From Megascapheus bottae (lineage: Eukaryota; Chordata; Mammalia; Rodentia; Geomyidae), in NCBI GenBank assembly GCA_024803745.1, contig JANJXV010001718.1, forward strand, positions 20,032 to 84,031: a stretch of 64,000 bases of DNA, in the 5' to 3' direction. Below are positions 36,607 through 47,760 of this stretch, one piece after another. Below the pieces are notes generated by a model. It searched no databases, was not told the DNA's origin, and saw only the letters and a program-made list of their open reading frames with translations. Each line of letters opens with the position of its first letter. The first letter of the stretch is position 1. The position numbers and the translations under genes were made by a program.

Positions 36607-36660
36607 AGATGACACAGCATTAACTGCCATTGCAGTTTGTGACCCAAGCATTAACATTTG
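36607..36660 (+). CDS. TPTE-like mini-exon epsilon-A', right arm
   Basis: 54 bp after TTTTTTAG, before GTGAGT; phase 2-2. Encodes DDTALTAIAVCDPSINI. Confidence 0.55.
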
Positions 36661-37414
36661 GTGAGTTGAATTTTCTGTCATCTGAGTGTAAATTCACTTC
36701 TAGGGTGAGGTTAGTACCCAATCTATATGACAGCTGATCAGTGTCCTCATGTATTCCTTCTCTTGTATTGAAACTAAATTGAAAATGATAGCGTCAGGCA
36801 GCAGAGTCTTGGTCATGGTATACTGTGAAGTAAAACATAATAACCGTACCGTTATTTACCTATTCTCTACCTTATTTACCTATTTCCTACATGCAACTTG
36901 TACTGAGACAATGGAGGAGAGAGTCCCAGTCAGGAACAATGAGGTGGTCTCAGTGTTTCTGAGGCGAAAATGCTGGTGGGCCTCTTTCCTTCTCTAGAAA
37001 TCTGGTACTTAGTAGACAGGCTCATTTTCAGGTATGATGAGAGTCCAGCTTTTAGGCTGTTGTTTCTTGTCTTTTGGTGAGAAGCAGTTAAGAAATCAGC
37101 CAAGTTAGTGACAGGAAGGAGAGAGAAGAGCAGACTTAGAAAGCAGAAAATCAGATTGTATAATGGATTGAGTTCTTCTGAAGTGAGTTGCATGTACAAT
37201 TAAACTACATGATACCAATAATCAGTGTGTTAGGTTTAGTAAGAGAGAAAAAGTCTTTGACCGTGCATAAAAGCTTTCTTTTGAAGTGATAAATATGTAA
37301 AAGTTTCCATTTCTTACAAATTTGTTAGTGTTAGGTTAACTTACTACCTTAAGTAAAAAAGTAAAACTATGATTGCACTTGGTATTTGACTGTATATAAT
37401 TTAATGCTCTTTAG

Positions 37415-37498
37415 CTTGGATAAAAATGATCCAGCAGAATTTGGGACAGAAGAATTCAAGCAAAGGTCAGATATAGACATATACATCAATGTGTATAA
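37415..37498 (+). CDS. TPTE-like mini-exon delta-A2', right arm
   Basis: Acceptor TCTTTAG. The usual donor place reads AT; the next GT (GTATAT, weak) gives 84 bp, still phase 2-2. Encodes LDKNDPAEFGTEEFKQRSD plus about nine residues. Use of this donor is a guess. Confidence 0.4.
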
Positions 37499-37881
37499 GT
37501 ATATGTTAGGAAACATATTGATCATTTCTGGGAAATTTCCAAGTATTGTCAGTGTATCTTCTGTCTGTCATATTATTCCTTTTTCATTTTGATGAATAAA
37601 TGAGAAATGAGTTGCACAAAAGTGTTTTGCTATTGTAGGGAGCAGTGTATTAGGTTTACTAAGAGAGAAAAATTCTTTGACCATGCATAAAAGATTTCTT
37701 TTGAAATGATAAAATGTAACTCCCCTACCCCAAATTAAATTCCTTTGTTCATTTAGCTAAATATGTAAAAGTTTTGATTTCTACAAATTTGTTAGTCTTA
37801 GATTAACTTACTACACTGAGTGAAAACGTAAAACTATGATTGCACATTGTATTTGATTATCTATAATTTAATTCTCTTTAG

Positions 37882-37947
37882 CTTGGATAAAAATGACCCA
37901 CCAGATCTTGGGACGGAAGAATTCAAGCAATGGTCAGATATCTACAA
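37882..37947 (+). CDS. TPTE-like mini-exon delta-A1', right arm
   Basis: 66 bp after CTCTTTAG, before GTAGAT; phase 2-2. Encodes LDKNDPPDLGTEEFKQWSD. The only one of the delta types with a GT at the standard donor place. The spacing LxxNDxxxxxxEFK resembles the N-terminal repeat known from primate TPTE/TPTE2, which ties the array to this family. Confidence 0.6.
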
Positions 37948-38142
37948 GTAGATAAACATACATAAATATAAATGTTATGAAACAGATTGATCATTTCTGG
38001 GTAGTTTCCAAATATTGTCAGTGTACCTTCTGTCTGTCAGATTGCCCCTTTTCCATTTTGATGAGTAAATGAGAAATGAGTTGCACAAAAGTGTTTTGCT
38101 ATTGTAGGGAGCAGTGAAGGGAAACGCCTAAAACCCCCCACA

Positions 38143-38424
38143 TTGCCAGTGTATGAGATCCTACTACAACTGGTTGTGTTTCTTTGGTCTGATGGCAAAG
38201 ACACAGAATCCTATGCATTTATTTCCTGCCATAACAATTTCTTCACAGGTGAAGAAATACAAGTGTCAGATCGAAGTGGCTACATGTTTGTTCGGTCCTT
38301 TCCATATTCTGTTGGCTATGTCCAGTTCTTTGATGGCTATACACTTTCTGTAGGCCTAGACCTTAAATTATACATATTATTTTCATTGTGCATTAATGCC
38401 AGCTTTTCAAAACTGTGGTTGTAA
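38143..38424 (+). other. Unrecognised open frame conserved between units (93 codons)
   Basis: Frame contains FISCHNNFFTGEEIQVSD and YVQFFDGYTLS. Unit B' (29,511-29,810) keeps the frame with many amino-acid changes; unit C (22,144-22,356, - strand) loses it after GEEIQVS. It lies between the delta and zeta exons, lacks good phase 2-2 borders, and I do not recognise it. Probably a neutral intronic remnant. Confidence 0.3.
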
Positions 38425-39136
38425 GGTTTGTGACAGTGTGAGTACTTTATGGGCACCATGTCTATTGGATAGACAGATGGCTCCACAGCATTATGTCAAG
38501 CTCCTTACTGCTCACATCTGTGAATACAGGTTTCGTGAATAAATTTATGCTTACAATGAAAGAGGTAGGAGACAGAGAGAGAAAGATCGATTATGTCCAC
38601 ACGTGTGTGGCAGAGTGGCAATACTCTGATACTATGGCTTCAAGTCAGGGCTCCAGGAATATTTTACTTTCTTGTTTATCACTGAATCTCTTCTTCCTCA
38701 TTCACACATGCAATGCATTTTGCTCATTCAGTGGAGATGGACTTGTGCCAGAAGGAATACTCTGGAAGGCTTCATATTGCTATCCTCTGCTGTTCACCCC
38801 CACTGTAGACAGAATCTCACCTGTGAACCCAAGTCTACACATCCATCTACCATTCTGGTGAAATCCTAAGGGGAAGTGTCATTGAACAGGCAAGCCTTAG
38901 GTAGGAGGGATCACCATGCCATCACCATAGGAGTTGCAAGGACAGGGCTCTGAGTTCAGAGTTCAGTACTGGAGAGAAGTTTTGGCAGAGACAGAGGAGA
39001 TAGAGGCATAGTACATTTGACAGAGCATCTGTGTAGCATGCACAAGCTATGGTTTTCTAACCTAATATTGTTATAAATACAACATTCCTTCCCACATTGT
39101 CCTACTTAATTTTTATATGTTTCAATTTGTCCACAG

Positions 39137-39193
39137 CAAAGACAGCAACTTAACCACGGCTGTTGTTCATTCAAACGAAGACATCAGTACTGC
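39137..39193 (+). CDS. TPTE-like mini-exon zeta-A2', right arm
   Basis: 57 bp after CCACAG, before GTGAGT; phase 2-2. Encodes KDSNLTTAVVHSNEDIST. The inverted L1 fragment starts about ten bases beyond the donor. Confidence 0.55.
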
Positions 39194-39203
39194 GTGAGTT
39201 AAT

Positions 39204-39534
39204 TTTTTTTTTATTTTGGGGATCATGTATAGAGTGCTTACACTTATTTTCCTCAGATAGTAGGTGAATTTCTTCTCACACATTGATAGCCCTGTTTATG
39301 TTTTCATCCCATTTCCCTTCCCCTACACCTTTCCAATCAACTTGCTTTATCCCCTCCCTCTTCTATTTCAAATAAACATATGTAATGCTCCAGGTAAATT
39401 TTCAGATACAATAACAATATGAGATTAACAATTAAGGGGAAAAAGGAAAAGAGAAACAACATAGTACATTAAGAACAACTATCACACAAGGTAAAGCTAT
39501 TGTTTCTGTATTCTAGAATTTTTTTTCATTTACT
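39204..39534 (-). mobile_element. Truncated L1 3' UTR, unit A' mirror
   Basis: Reverse complement of 5,210-5,540; flanked by GTGAGTTAATT on the exon side and GTAAGTTGATT on the far side, so both target-site copies look like a splice donor. Confidence 0.75.
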
Positions 39535-39983
39535 GTAAGTTGATTTTTCATCTAATTGATAAATCATTTTGGAAAATGATGGCTTTTCAGAGCACACAGG
39601 ACTGCCTGTTCATATCACACATAATCATGACATGTTTTCAAACTAAGTAGAAAATGATAGAGCAGATCAAAAGACAGTGGTTCTTGGTGTGCTGTGAAGA
39701 CAAATCCTAGCACCCAAAACCCTTAGATTAGCATTTCTCATTATAGGCCCAAATTGTCACCATACCATGAGCAAAGGTGTAGCAAGGACAGGGCTCTGGG
39801 GTGAGATCTCAGTAGTGGCAGGAGTGGCAGGGACAAAAATGGTACAGATGAAGCTCTGTTGGCAGCATTTTTGTGTTGCATTCACAAGACCTTAGTTTCC
39901 TAACTTAGTGTTCTGGAAAAAAATGCATGATTAATTCTCACATTTTCCCAGTTAATTATTGTGTGTTTTTAATATGTCCACAG

Positions 39984-40040
39984 TGAGGATAGTGGCTTAA
40001 GAGCTGTTATAGTTCATTCCAATGAAGACATCAGTACTTG
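39984..40040 (+). CDS. TPTE-like mini-exon zeta-A1', right arm
   Basis: 57 bp after CCACAG, before GTGAGT; phase 2-2. Encodes EDSGLRAVIVHSNEDIST. No L1 fragment follows. Confidence 0.55.
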
Positions 40041-40575
40041 GTGAGTTGATTTTTTTTGTCATCTAAGTGATAACTCATGTTGCACAATGATATCTTCAGG
40101 GTACACAAGCACTGCGTATCGATATTGAATGTAATCATGATGTGTTTTGAAACTCAATAGAAATGATAGAACCTGTCCAAAGACACTTGCTCATGGTGTG
40201 CTATGAAGGCAACTACTAGCACCCAAAATTCTTAGATTATCCCGGTGCCTGTCAGCTACTCCGAATGTGGCAAGGGACCTGGGAATCCTTTGCTGAAACC
40301 AAAAAGTAGGCCTAGCACCAGTAGCTAAGAGGTGATCCTTCCTTCTTTTGAATGCTTAAACCCTGAAAGGCCCACATTCATACTGAAGGGGAGCCTTCCT
40401 TCTAGACTGCTTTTTCTTACTCCTATCTGAAGAGCAGGAGCAGCAGCAGGGAATATTAGATGATATGTAAGTCTTGAGTTCTTCTGAAGTGAGTTGAACG
40501 TGAACAAGACGTCATTATCTACTAGAGTAGGTAGATTTGTTGGGTTATGGTATACTTTTCTTTCTCCCTCTCTCT

Positions 40576-40789
40576 CACTTTTTATTTTTTATTTTTTATT
40601 TTGGTAATCCATTGGCTTGAACTGGGTGCTGTCCCTAAGTTCTTCAGCTCAAGGCTATTAGTGCTCTACCGCTTGTGCCACAGCGCCACCTTGGGTTTTC
40701 TGGTGGTAAATTGGACATAAGAGTCATGGATTTTCATGGCTCGGTTGGCTTTGAACCATGGTGCTCAGATCTCAGCCCCTGAGAGATTT
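40576..40789 (-). mobile_element. Composite SINE, mirror
   Basis: Reverse complement of 3,955-4,168, with the T-rich (ATTTTTTATT) tail at about 40,576-40,600. Confidence 0.75.
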
Positions 40790-41999
40790 GTGGATCACTT
40801 TCGTTTCTAATACCATTGAAGCGTTGGAGAAAGACTCAGTTATGACAATATGCTTCAAGTACATTGTTAACATTAGTAACATATTCCTCTAGAAAACATG
40901 ACGTTTCCAACTTGTGAGTCTGTAATTGATTGGACCAAAGGAGCTGATCCGATGTGCAGAAAAGTAAAAGAAACAAAAATAGAGGCTACTGAGTCTGCAC
41001 AGAACTGCATGTATAAGATCAAGATCATGCATGCATCCCTGATAGTTCAGAGCCCTGTCATTGTGAAATTAGTGTCTACAATGGCACTGTGCCTTGCTCT
41101 GCCACCATGCAAGACTTGTTCTTATCCAAGTCTGTTACACACTGAAAAGGCTCGACCTCATGCCATACATAGTATTAGAGCAAGGTAGATATAAAAAGTT
41201 GGCACAAGGAGTGGAGAACCTGGAACTTAACTAGGAAGAAAGAGGAAATTTGGACTGAGAAAACAGAGGGCCATTAGGGAGAAACACAAAAAGCTAAGAG
41301 CACTGCTTTCACTTAGTTGTAAGTCACGAACATAAAGATTTTGTTCTATCTAATCGTCTCAGATTAAATTTTTCCCTTCCCCTAATACTCACACTTATTT
41401 GCATGAAAAAGTGGTTGATAAGTTTCAAAGTGATGGATTGACATGGGAATAAATGTTCAGTAGAGGGACTACACAAAAGTTCCTTGCTCCAACAGTCACT
41501 CTGATGATTTCCCCAGCATGTGAATGGAGGACACTGACGTTTTCAGATCAGAAATGAGTCTGTAGCTACTTTTTCTCATCTAACTGTAGTTACTTGGAAA
41601 AACTGGAGGTTTTGATTAGATGTGAGGAAGGTCATGGATAGTCGACGCGCCCGCCTTCCCCTTAGTGATTTGAGGCCAAATTTCTTTGGTGGCTTGGTGA
41701 GTAATGTGGTTGTTTTCTCTTTTGGAGATGACCTTGCACCTGTCCTCCTTAATGACACACTGAACTAGAAACTCACTCCCAGAATGCCAGTCATGCTAAC
41801 TGTCATTTTTGTGTCATCAAGTGTATTTCTTCATGGTCTGAAACTGTAAGGTTGCATTTATTTCAAATCAACGTGAGAAGAGAACCAGTTATAGGGAAAA
41901 ACAGTGCATGAATGTAGGACCTGCATCAGAATTTGACCCAGAATTTGAACTCTTCCGTATTCATGTGATATGTGACCATAGCTGTTTTTGTTACTTTAG

Positions 42000-42053
42000 C
42001 AAAACTGCACATGATCCTTGTCCAGCACCTGATGATGGCAATGTGACAGAAAG
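42000..42053 (+). CDS. TPTE-like mini-exon theta', right arm
   Basis: 54 bp after TTACTTTAG, before GTAAGA; phase 2-2. Encodes KTAHDPCPAPDDGNVTE. Confidence 0.55.
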
Positions 42054-43161
42054 GTAAGATATAAACCAAGACAAGTGTAGAGGTGGAAGTTTATGTTCAT
42101 ATTATATATATATATATGTACAGACACATGTACTCATAAGTATGCACATACACATGGCTGGAGCTGAGCACTTGGACACAAAGAAACACCAACACCATGA
42201 AAGGACTGGTGGCAGGCGTGATGCAGCGCATGGCAGAAAGTAAAGATCCTGTGTTGGAACACCAGTGCTGCTAGGAAAATGAAAGAAGCATACATCAGGA
42301 AGGGTCAGCCTGTCACACATGCCTCTCACATGGCTGTGTGGTGAGTGGAAGTTGGATGTGATCTCATTTAGAAGCCTGCTTGGGAAGGCACTTATCTCAA
42401 GCCGTATCATATTTATTCTAATTAAATGGTGACCGAATTCACTTATCTTCTGATTTTAGCTACTAATATGTATGGTGTCATATGAAGTAGCAATATGACA
42501 TGAGCAGTGAAAATCGATTGATTCATATGTAATCAGTTTTTTGACTGAAAGTTTATGCTATAAAAGAATCCTTTGTGGAGCAAAGTCGAGGATCACACAT
42601 AAGCTCTTCTTTAACCACTCCTAGGTCATCCTGTGAGCCTGTCTGCCTAATTCCACATTATGGTGAGAGTTTTATGAATATGACGATACTTTTTCTTCCT
42701 ATGGCATTTTGTCATCAGGGTCATGTAGTTTGGTTTCTCTTCAGATTGTATAAATCTTTCACTTTTTAATAAAGATACTTTTATAATACTATTTTCTGAG
42801 GTCCTCATTGCTAGCCTATAAAGTCCTATTGTAGTAAAAATAAGAAGTTCAACAATACATCTTTCGGCATTTTGCTGCTCTTGTTAATCCATGGTCTCAA
42901 GGTACTCTGAGCTCTCCTGGAATGATCTTTCTTCTCCTGCGTTCAGTGTGCATTGATTACAGGCATGCAGAACTATAACCAGGTTGAAATCTTCTGTCTT
43001 CACAGGCCTGATATGATCAATTAGAATCATTTTCTAGAACAGATGACATGGTAGATTACTACGTGTAAAGTTTAGAAGATCAGCTTGCTAGTTAAACATT
43101 AATTATAACTAACTTGACCCAAACTGACATGGTTTCTTTTGCATTCCTTTTTATTCTTTAG

Positions 43162-43215
43162 CAAAACTGAAGTAGAAACCAAAAGAGTACCTACAAGTGG
43201 ATTACCAATTAAAAT
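43162..43215 (+). CDS. TPTE-like mini-exon iota', right arm
   Basis: 54 bp after TTCTTTAG, before GTAAGA; phase 2-2. Encodes KTEVETKRVPTSGLPIK. A (TG)n microsatellite follows 18 bp after the exon end. Confidence 0.55.
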
Positions 43216-43230
43216 GTAAGATAGAAAGTA

Positions 43231-43232
<2 letters not shown>

Positions 43233-43278
<46 letters not shown>
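43233..43278. repeat. (TG)n microsatellite
   Basis: Mirror of the (CA)n at 1,448-1,493. Confidence 0.98.
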
Positions 43279-43281
<3 letters not shown>

Positions 43282-43646
43282 GAAGCAAACATGGAGATCA
43301 CTGTATTGGCATCCAAGTGTCCATAGATTTCTTTCAACACTGTTCTTAAAGTCTTCTCACAATTAAGATTTTTTAAAAGAATTATTCTTTATTTTTCAAA
43401 GAATTTTATTTTGAAAAGGTATACAGACTTGTTTATTTGCCTCATATTCAGGACAAAAAGAGCAAGGGCCCCACCCACTGATGCTGGCTGAGATGGAAGT
43501 GTAGCATTCCTGCCATTCTTACTGGCCCACAGCAATGGGAGAAAAGCCTGCTGTCAGGAGCAATAGCTCCTTAGTGTTCTGAGGCATGTAGAGACATAGG
43601 CTTTCTCATGTTTTCTGGGGTTCCGTGTCTTCACACTTGGTTATTT

Positions 43647-44286
43647 TTAAATTAGCTGCACTGCTCCAGAAGCAATCAGAGGAACAATACTGGATCGAGT
43701 GTTGGGAGTCCTCATCCAATCCATCTGCTCATCTGATTCGGTTCTACCAAACTATTTTATTGCTGTTCTTTTACTCTCAGAAGCACATATGAGTCTGGAT
43801 CTAGTTTGGTAACTGCCCTCTAGAGGTCCACCTTCTGTAAGTTGGGAGGCATGTGCTTTAAGGTGACATTTTTAAGATAAGTGTCCTTGTGAGCCATGTG
43901 CTCTTTGGTGAAGGGAAATTCCTCTGGAGAAAGGCTGCAAGGTTCCCCTTCAGGATCCTGTCTTCTCCTTCTCTAGAATGTGAGGGAAAAACTTCTCTAT
44001 CATTGTGAGTCAATACTGCAAGCAGCTCCTAAGGACATAACGGATTCTCTCCATCTCCATTTGACATATACTAACCTTCAGATCTCCCTTTTTGGCTCTT
44101 TTGAGATTTTCTTCCATGTGATCCAGCTGTTCTGTGACGCCTTCTACAATTTCACACTTGCTCTCCAGAAGTTCAGGAGCAAATTTTGCATCCTCCAGGC
44201 CAGCTCCAGCCTTTCCATGAGCTCTGCAAGAGTTAGGACCACCTCCTCACTGAGTCTTGCCCTATGAAATCCAGTTCCTCTGTCAT
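43647..44286 (-). pseudogene. GINS4: GINS4 (SLD5) processed pseudogene, right-arm copy
   Basis: Reverse complement of 440-1,079: ATG at 44,286 and TAA at the low end. Intron-less, several frameshifts, antisense to the TPTE-like gene and inside one of its presumed introns. The longest frame on the + strand across it is an antisense artefact. Confidence 0.9.
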
Positions 44287-44541
44287 CTTCTCTGAAACCA
44301 GGAACCTCACCTCCCGCCATCCAACTCCCGCACTCCTGCACCAAGATTTTGTTTTTAACTTTAGACTCTAGATATATTTATGGCTATTTTCCCCATATAT
44401 TTATATATCTTAGTTTACTCTAGAAGATGACAAGACAGCTTCCCCCCAGTAAAACCCTGTCCTAGGTAAATTTGCTTTACTTAGGTAGCAAGAGGATAAC
44501 ATTAAACATGGAAGCTTTAATTTGTGGCACTGAATGATGGC

Positions 44542-45009
44542 CTAAACAGGGCACCCTTCAGAAAGTACAATTAATGACCCACCTAGCTTTTCAGCAATAC
44601 AGGCATGTTGAGGTCTTCCAGCCCATTTGCTTGACATTCGTGCTTTATGCGTTGAAGCTTCTTTGTAATGGCATGGAGTTCACACAGATCATTTGACTTT
44701 TTTTGCTCCCACAAAAATATCAACTCTTCTAGAATTTGTAGTTTCAAAGCTTGCATCATACAAAGCATAGTGACAACCTGTTTCAAGAAGCACTCCCCCA
44801 AAATGCTTGAAAGGATCAGTTATGGTAACACCAACATCTCCATCCAAAATTACTTTGCCTTCTTCAACAATGATGTAAGTTTTGTCTGCAATGAGACAAA
44901 AAAGGAAAACCTTCTTCCTTTTCTTGCTTTATTCTGGTGTGGAGAATTTTTAAACTTCCATGTCATAGAAAATGTGACACACTTCAGCAACTTGCACTCT
45001 AGAGGCCAT
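44542..45009 (-). pseudogene. DSTN: Destrin (DSTN) processed pseudogene, full-length right copy
   Basis: ATG at 45,009 (MASRVQVAEV), then ADKTYIIVEEGK, GDVGVTITDPFKHF, YALYDASFET, IKHECQANG and EGCPV with TAG at 44,542-44,544. Span is 468 bp against 498 bp for intact destrin CDS, with a TAA after MEV near codon 20, deletions and frameshifts. Intron-less and dead. Its outer half lies beyond what the left arm shows, so the palindrome end cannot be placed. Confidence 0.9.
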
Positions 45010-45860
45010 CTTGGCTGGGGTGGTCACAGGGACTGGAAGGGCTGGGAAGGGAGACGGCCAGTGTCTAGAGTTCAGAGCATTTTCCTCACTGAAGCGGGCA
45101 TTAAGATCTTTACAGACTATTCCTCTGTCTTTGGTTTGAGATAGGATATGTGTAGCAAGTCATTTAAGTGTCTAGCATGGGCAAGTTCTTGGGTCCAATC
45201 CCCATTACAATGCAAGAGAAAGACAATTGGACAAAGGGAAGACATAAAAGATGAAGACACAGAAGAAAAAGAGTAGGGGGAGAACGTGGCAGGAAGAGGA
45301 GAAGAAGGGGGAGGAGGGCAGGGGGGAGTGATTTTCTTAGTGAGGGAATCATCATTCCTACATTTGTCACTTAGATACTTCCTGTGGACTCTCTCAGGGA
45401 GATTAAAGTTCTCTTAAGTTTTACAAAGCAGTAGTGATTTAATTATTTTATTTGGAGGTAATAGGATGTAGGAGGCTCCACTGTTTTCTGAAGACTCTTT
45501 AGCAGAAAACAATGAAACTAAAATCCTAGAAGTATTCATTATCCTGCCAGAGTGCTTCTGCTATGGTGCTTCTACCAAGTGAAGTGAGGGCCACATTCTA
45601 ATCCCAAGGATCGAGCTCCTGCCTCAGGACTATGGTTTCTGAATCCTATCTGAGACAGAAGCGTCAAGATGATGCTGAAGAATGGATGAGATGAAGGAAT
45701 CAGCAAACTGGGTGGATTGAGGGCATTTACACCTCCAAACTACAGCTGATTGAAAAGACAAATCAATGTTGTCACTGACATTTGATTTGATTGTGAATGC
45801 CACAGCTCAAGTCTTGAGTCATCTCACTTTACAGTTAATATATTTCATGAAAAAATTATC
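45010..45860. other. Intronic stretch with tRNA-like SINE remnant and purine tract
   Basis: 45,160-45,220 has a degraded tRNA/ID-like segment (GGGTCCAATCCCCATTAC) followed by a GA-rich run to about 45,335. The rest shows no recognised gene. Confidence 0.45.
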
Positions 45861-45864
45861 AAGT

Positions 45865-46110
45865 ATCACTGGGTGCCATTGGCTGACCCCTGCAATCCTA
45901 GCTATTCAGGAGGCTGAGATTTGAGGACTGCAGTTCAAAGTCACCAAAGCACAAAACTCCAGGAGACTCTAATTAATCATCAGAAAACTGGAAGTGCAGC
46001 TATGGCTCCAGGAGCATAGCACAAGCTTTGAGCTGAAGACTTCTGGGAGAGCAGCCAAGCCCTGAGTATAAGACTCTGGACCAACGCCCACCGCATTCTC
46101 CCCCAAAATC
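45865..46110 (+). mobile_element. Composite SINE (degraded)
   Basis: CTGCAATCCTAGCTATTCAG, GAGGCTGAGATTTGAGGACT, then AGCTTTGAGCTGAAGACTTC. Followed by a GA-rich run (46,130-46,275). Confidence 0.75.
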
Positions 46111-46294
46111 AAGTATCAAGCCAGGTGAAGGAAAAAGAAAGAAAGAAAAAAGACAGACAGAGAGAGACAGATAGAGACAGACAGAGAGACAGAGACAGAG
46201 AGATGGAGAAAGGGAGGGAAGGAGGAAGGATGGAAGGAAGGGAGTGAAACTAAGAAGGAAAGGAAATAAAAGAAAAAAGTAAACAACTGGTCTG

Positions 46295-46495
46295 AGTGGG
46301 TGGTCTACTATTAGATTGCCTATCTAGCACACAGGAAACCCTAGGTTTGATTCCTAGGTACTACATGCACATAGAAAAACTCAGAAGTGCTGCTATAGTG
46401 GTAGGTTGTGATAGAGTGATAGATTGCAACAGCTCAAGGACAGTGCCCACACCCTGAGTTCAAGACCCAGGACTAGAAGGACAAAACCAACTAAA
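46295..46495 (+). mobile_element. Dimeric tRNA/ID-type SINE (degraded)
   Basis: TAGGTTTGATTCCTAGGTAC, linker GCACATAGAAAAACTCAGAA, then GGACAGTGCCCACACCCTGA and GTTCAAGACCC. Same build as 12,485-12,690. Confidence 0.7.
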
Positions 46496-46851
46496 CAAAG
46501 CAAAACAGCCGAAAAACTCAAGGTTCAGTGTTTCATCTCTGTGAAGACATATCAAGACTTTATAGGGCTGTGAGAGAAGCTCCATCAGGAATGATGAAGG
46601 AACTTGTGAAGGCCTGGGACACCCACCTAACATAGAGACAACACTACCTGAGAGGGAAGAGCACTTGTAGGATTCTTAGCTTCACTGAACTTTCTGAAGG
46701 CACCTCTGCTTCCTGCCTACCACTACCTCATGCTGTTCCAAATGCGATTGTCTTTATGTAGCCACCGCAAGAAGAGTCTTATATCTAAACAAATGATAAA
46801 TTCCAGGAGACAGGAGACTCACCTAAGAATTCTCCATGTGTGTGTTTTTAT

Positions 46852-46861
46852 ACATACATAC

Positions 46862-46911
<50 letters not shown>
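46852..46911. repeat. (TA)n/(CATA)n microsatellite
   Basis: About 60 bp of alternating TA; overlapping Tyr/Ile-rich frames are artefacts. Confidence 0.97.
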
Positions 46912-46912
<1 letters not shown>

Positions 46913-47004
46913 CACTGCTTTGCTGAAATTATGGAATCATGTATACTATGTACCTCATGAATACTATACACCTGGTACTTTTTACCTCAGTCAAGGTAGA
47001 CGAC

Positions 47005-47230
47005 ACAGATTCTGGGCAATGGTGTCTCATGCCTGTAATGGTCAGTACTGTTGAGATCTCATGAAGACCATGGTTCAAAGACAGCATAGGCAGGAAATGT
47101 ATGAGATTGTGATTTCCATTTAACTTGCAAAAAGCTGAAAGTATGGCTCAAGTCGTAGAGTCCCAGAATTGATAGAGAAACCTAAGGAAGAGCAACCAAT
47201 CCCTAAGATGAAGCCCTAGTAGTTTCAGCA
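47005..47230 (+). mobile_element. Old composite SINE at the start of unit D
   Basis: CAATGGTGTCTCATGCCTGT then ATGGCTCAAGTCGTAGAGTC and AAGAGCAACCAATCCCTAAG. Longest survivor of the SINE also seen at 25,325 and 33,645. Confidence 0.7.
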
Positions 47231-47760
47231 CAAAAATATCCCAAAAAGAAGTTCACCTCCTTAGCAAAGACAAGTACAGGTTGAAGTGAAAGGATGGAAA
47301 AAGGTATTCCCAGAATGGAGCTGAAAAGGAAGAAAATGTAAATGTATTTCTATGTAACAAAGAAAACTTGAAAATAATACAAGATGAAAGTGACTTCATG
47401 TGGCTAAAGATACTGCAATGATTAGCAACAAAAAGGCAGCTAAGCCTCAATGCACCCAATTTCACACAACAGACACCGCTGCACATAAATGAGGAGATGG
47501 ATCCCAACCATGTTAGATCCTCTCCATAGAATCCACAACCGATTCAACCGATGACATATAGCCAATGGAAGCACATATCTGCCTATTATTCCACTCAACA
47601 GTCACAGAATAAGTATCATCCCAGCACTCCCCAAGCTTTCTCCAAAGGAAATAACATTTACAGCACAAAGGCAGAATTGTTCTTTTCCTTCTCTATTACA
47701 ATGTAATTATACAAATGGTTTTCTTTGTAGAGTATAAAGGAAGTCTTAATAGATACACAT

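Larger units (their letters stand above)
33554..40560 (+). repeat. Tandem unit A' (right-arm mirror of unit A)
   Basis: Reverse complement of 4,185-11,190. Gene sense is +. Carries alpha (34,563), epsilon (36,607), two delta (37,415 and 37,882) and two zeta (39,137 and 39,984) mini-exons, most with AG/GT borders. Confidence 0.9.
23871..44725. repeat. Right arm of giant palindrome
   Basis: Inverted copy of 1-20,838. The inner boundary is sharp: pairing holds from 23,871 (opposite 20,838) outward. The outer limit is at least 44,725, but the left partner leaves the window there. On the + strand it carries TPTE-like mini-exons in the same direction as the TPTE core downstream. Confidence 0.96.

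Noticed and set aside
40898..41188. 96-codon frame in the right arm (mirror 3,556-3,846)
   Set aside because: No recognisable domain, no splice borders in the array's phase, and arm identity makes its conservation uninformative.
42625..42662. Possible extra mini-exon between theta and iota
   Set aside because: 38 bp, not phase-symmetrical, unlike every other member of the array.
43980..44267. 95-codon + strand frame (mirror at 459-746)
   Set aside because: Antisense of the GINS4 retrocopy.
1..44725. Palindrome as an inverted-repeat transposon
   Set aside because: No transposase, terminal motif or target-site duplication is visible; the arms contain ordinary intronic sequence, retrocopies and SINEs.
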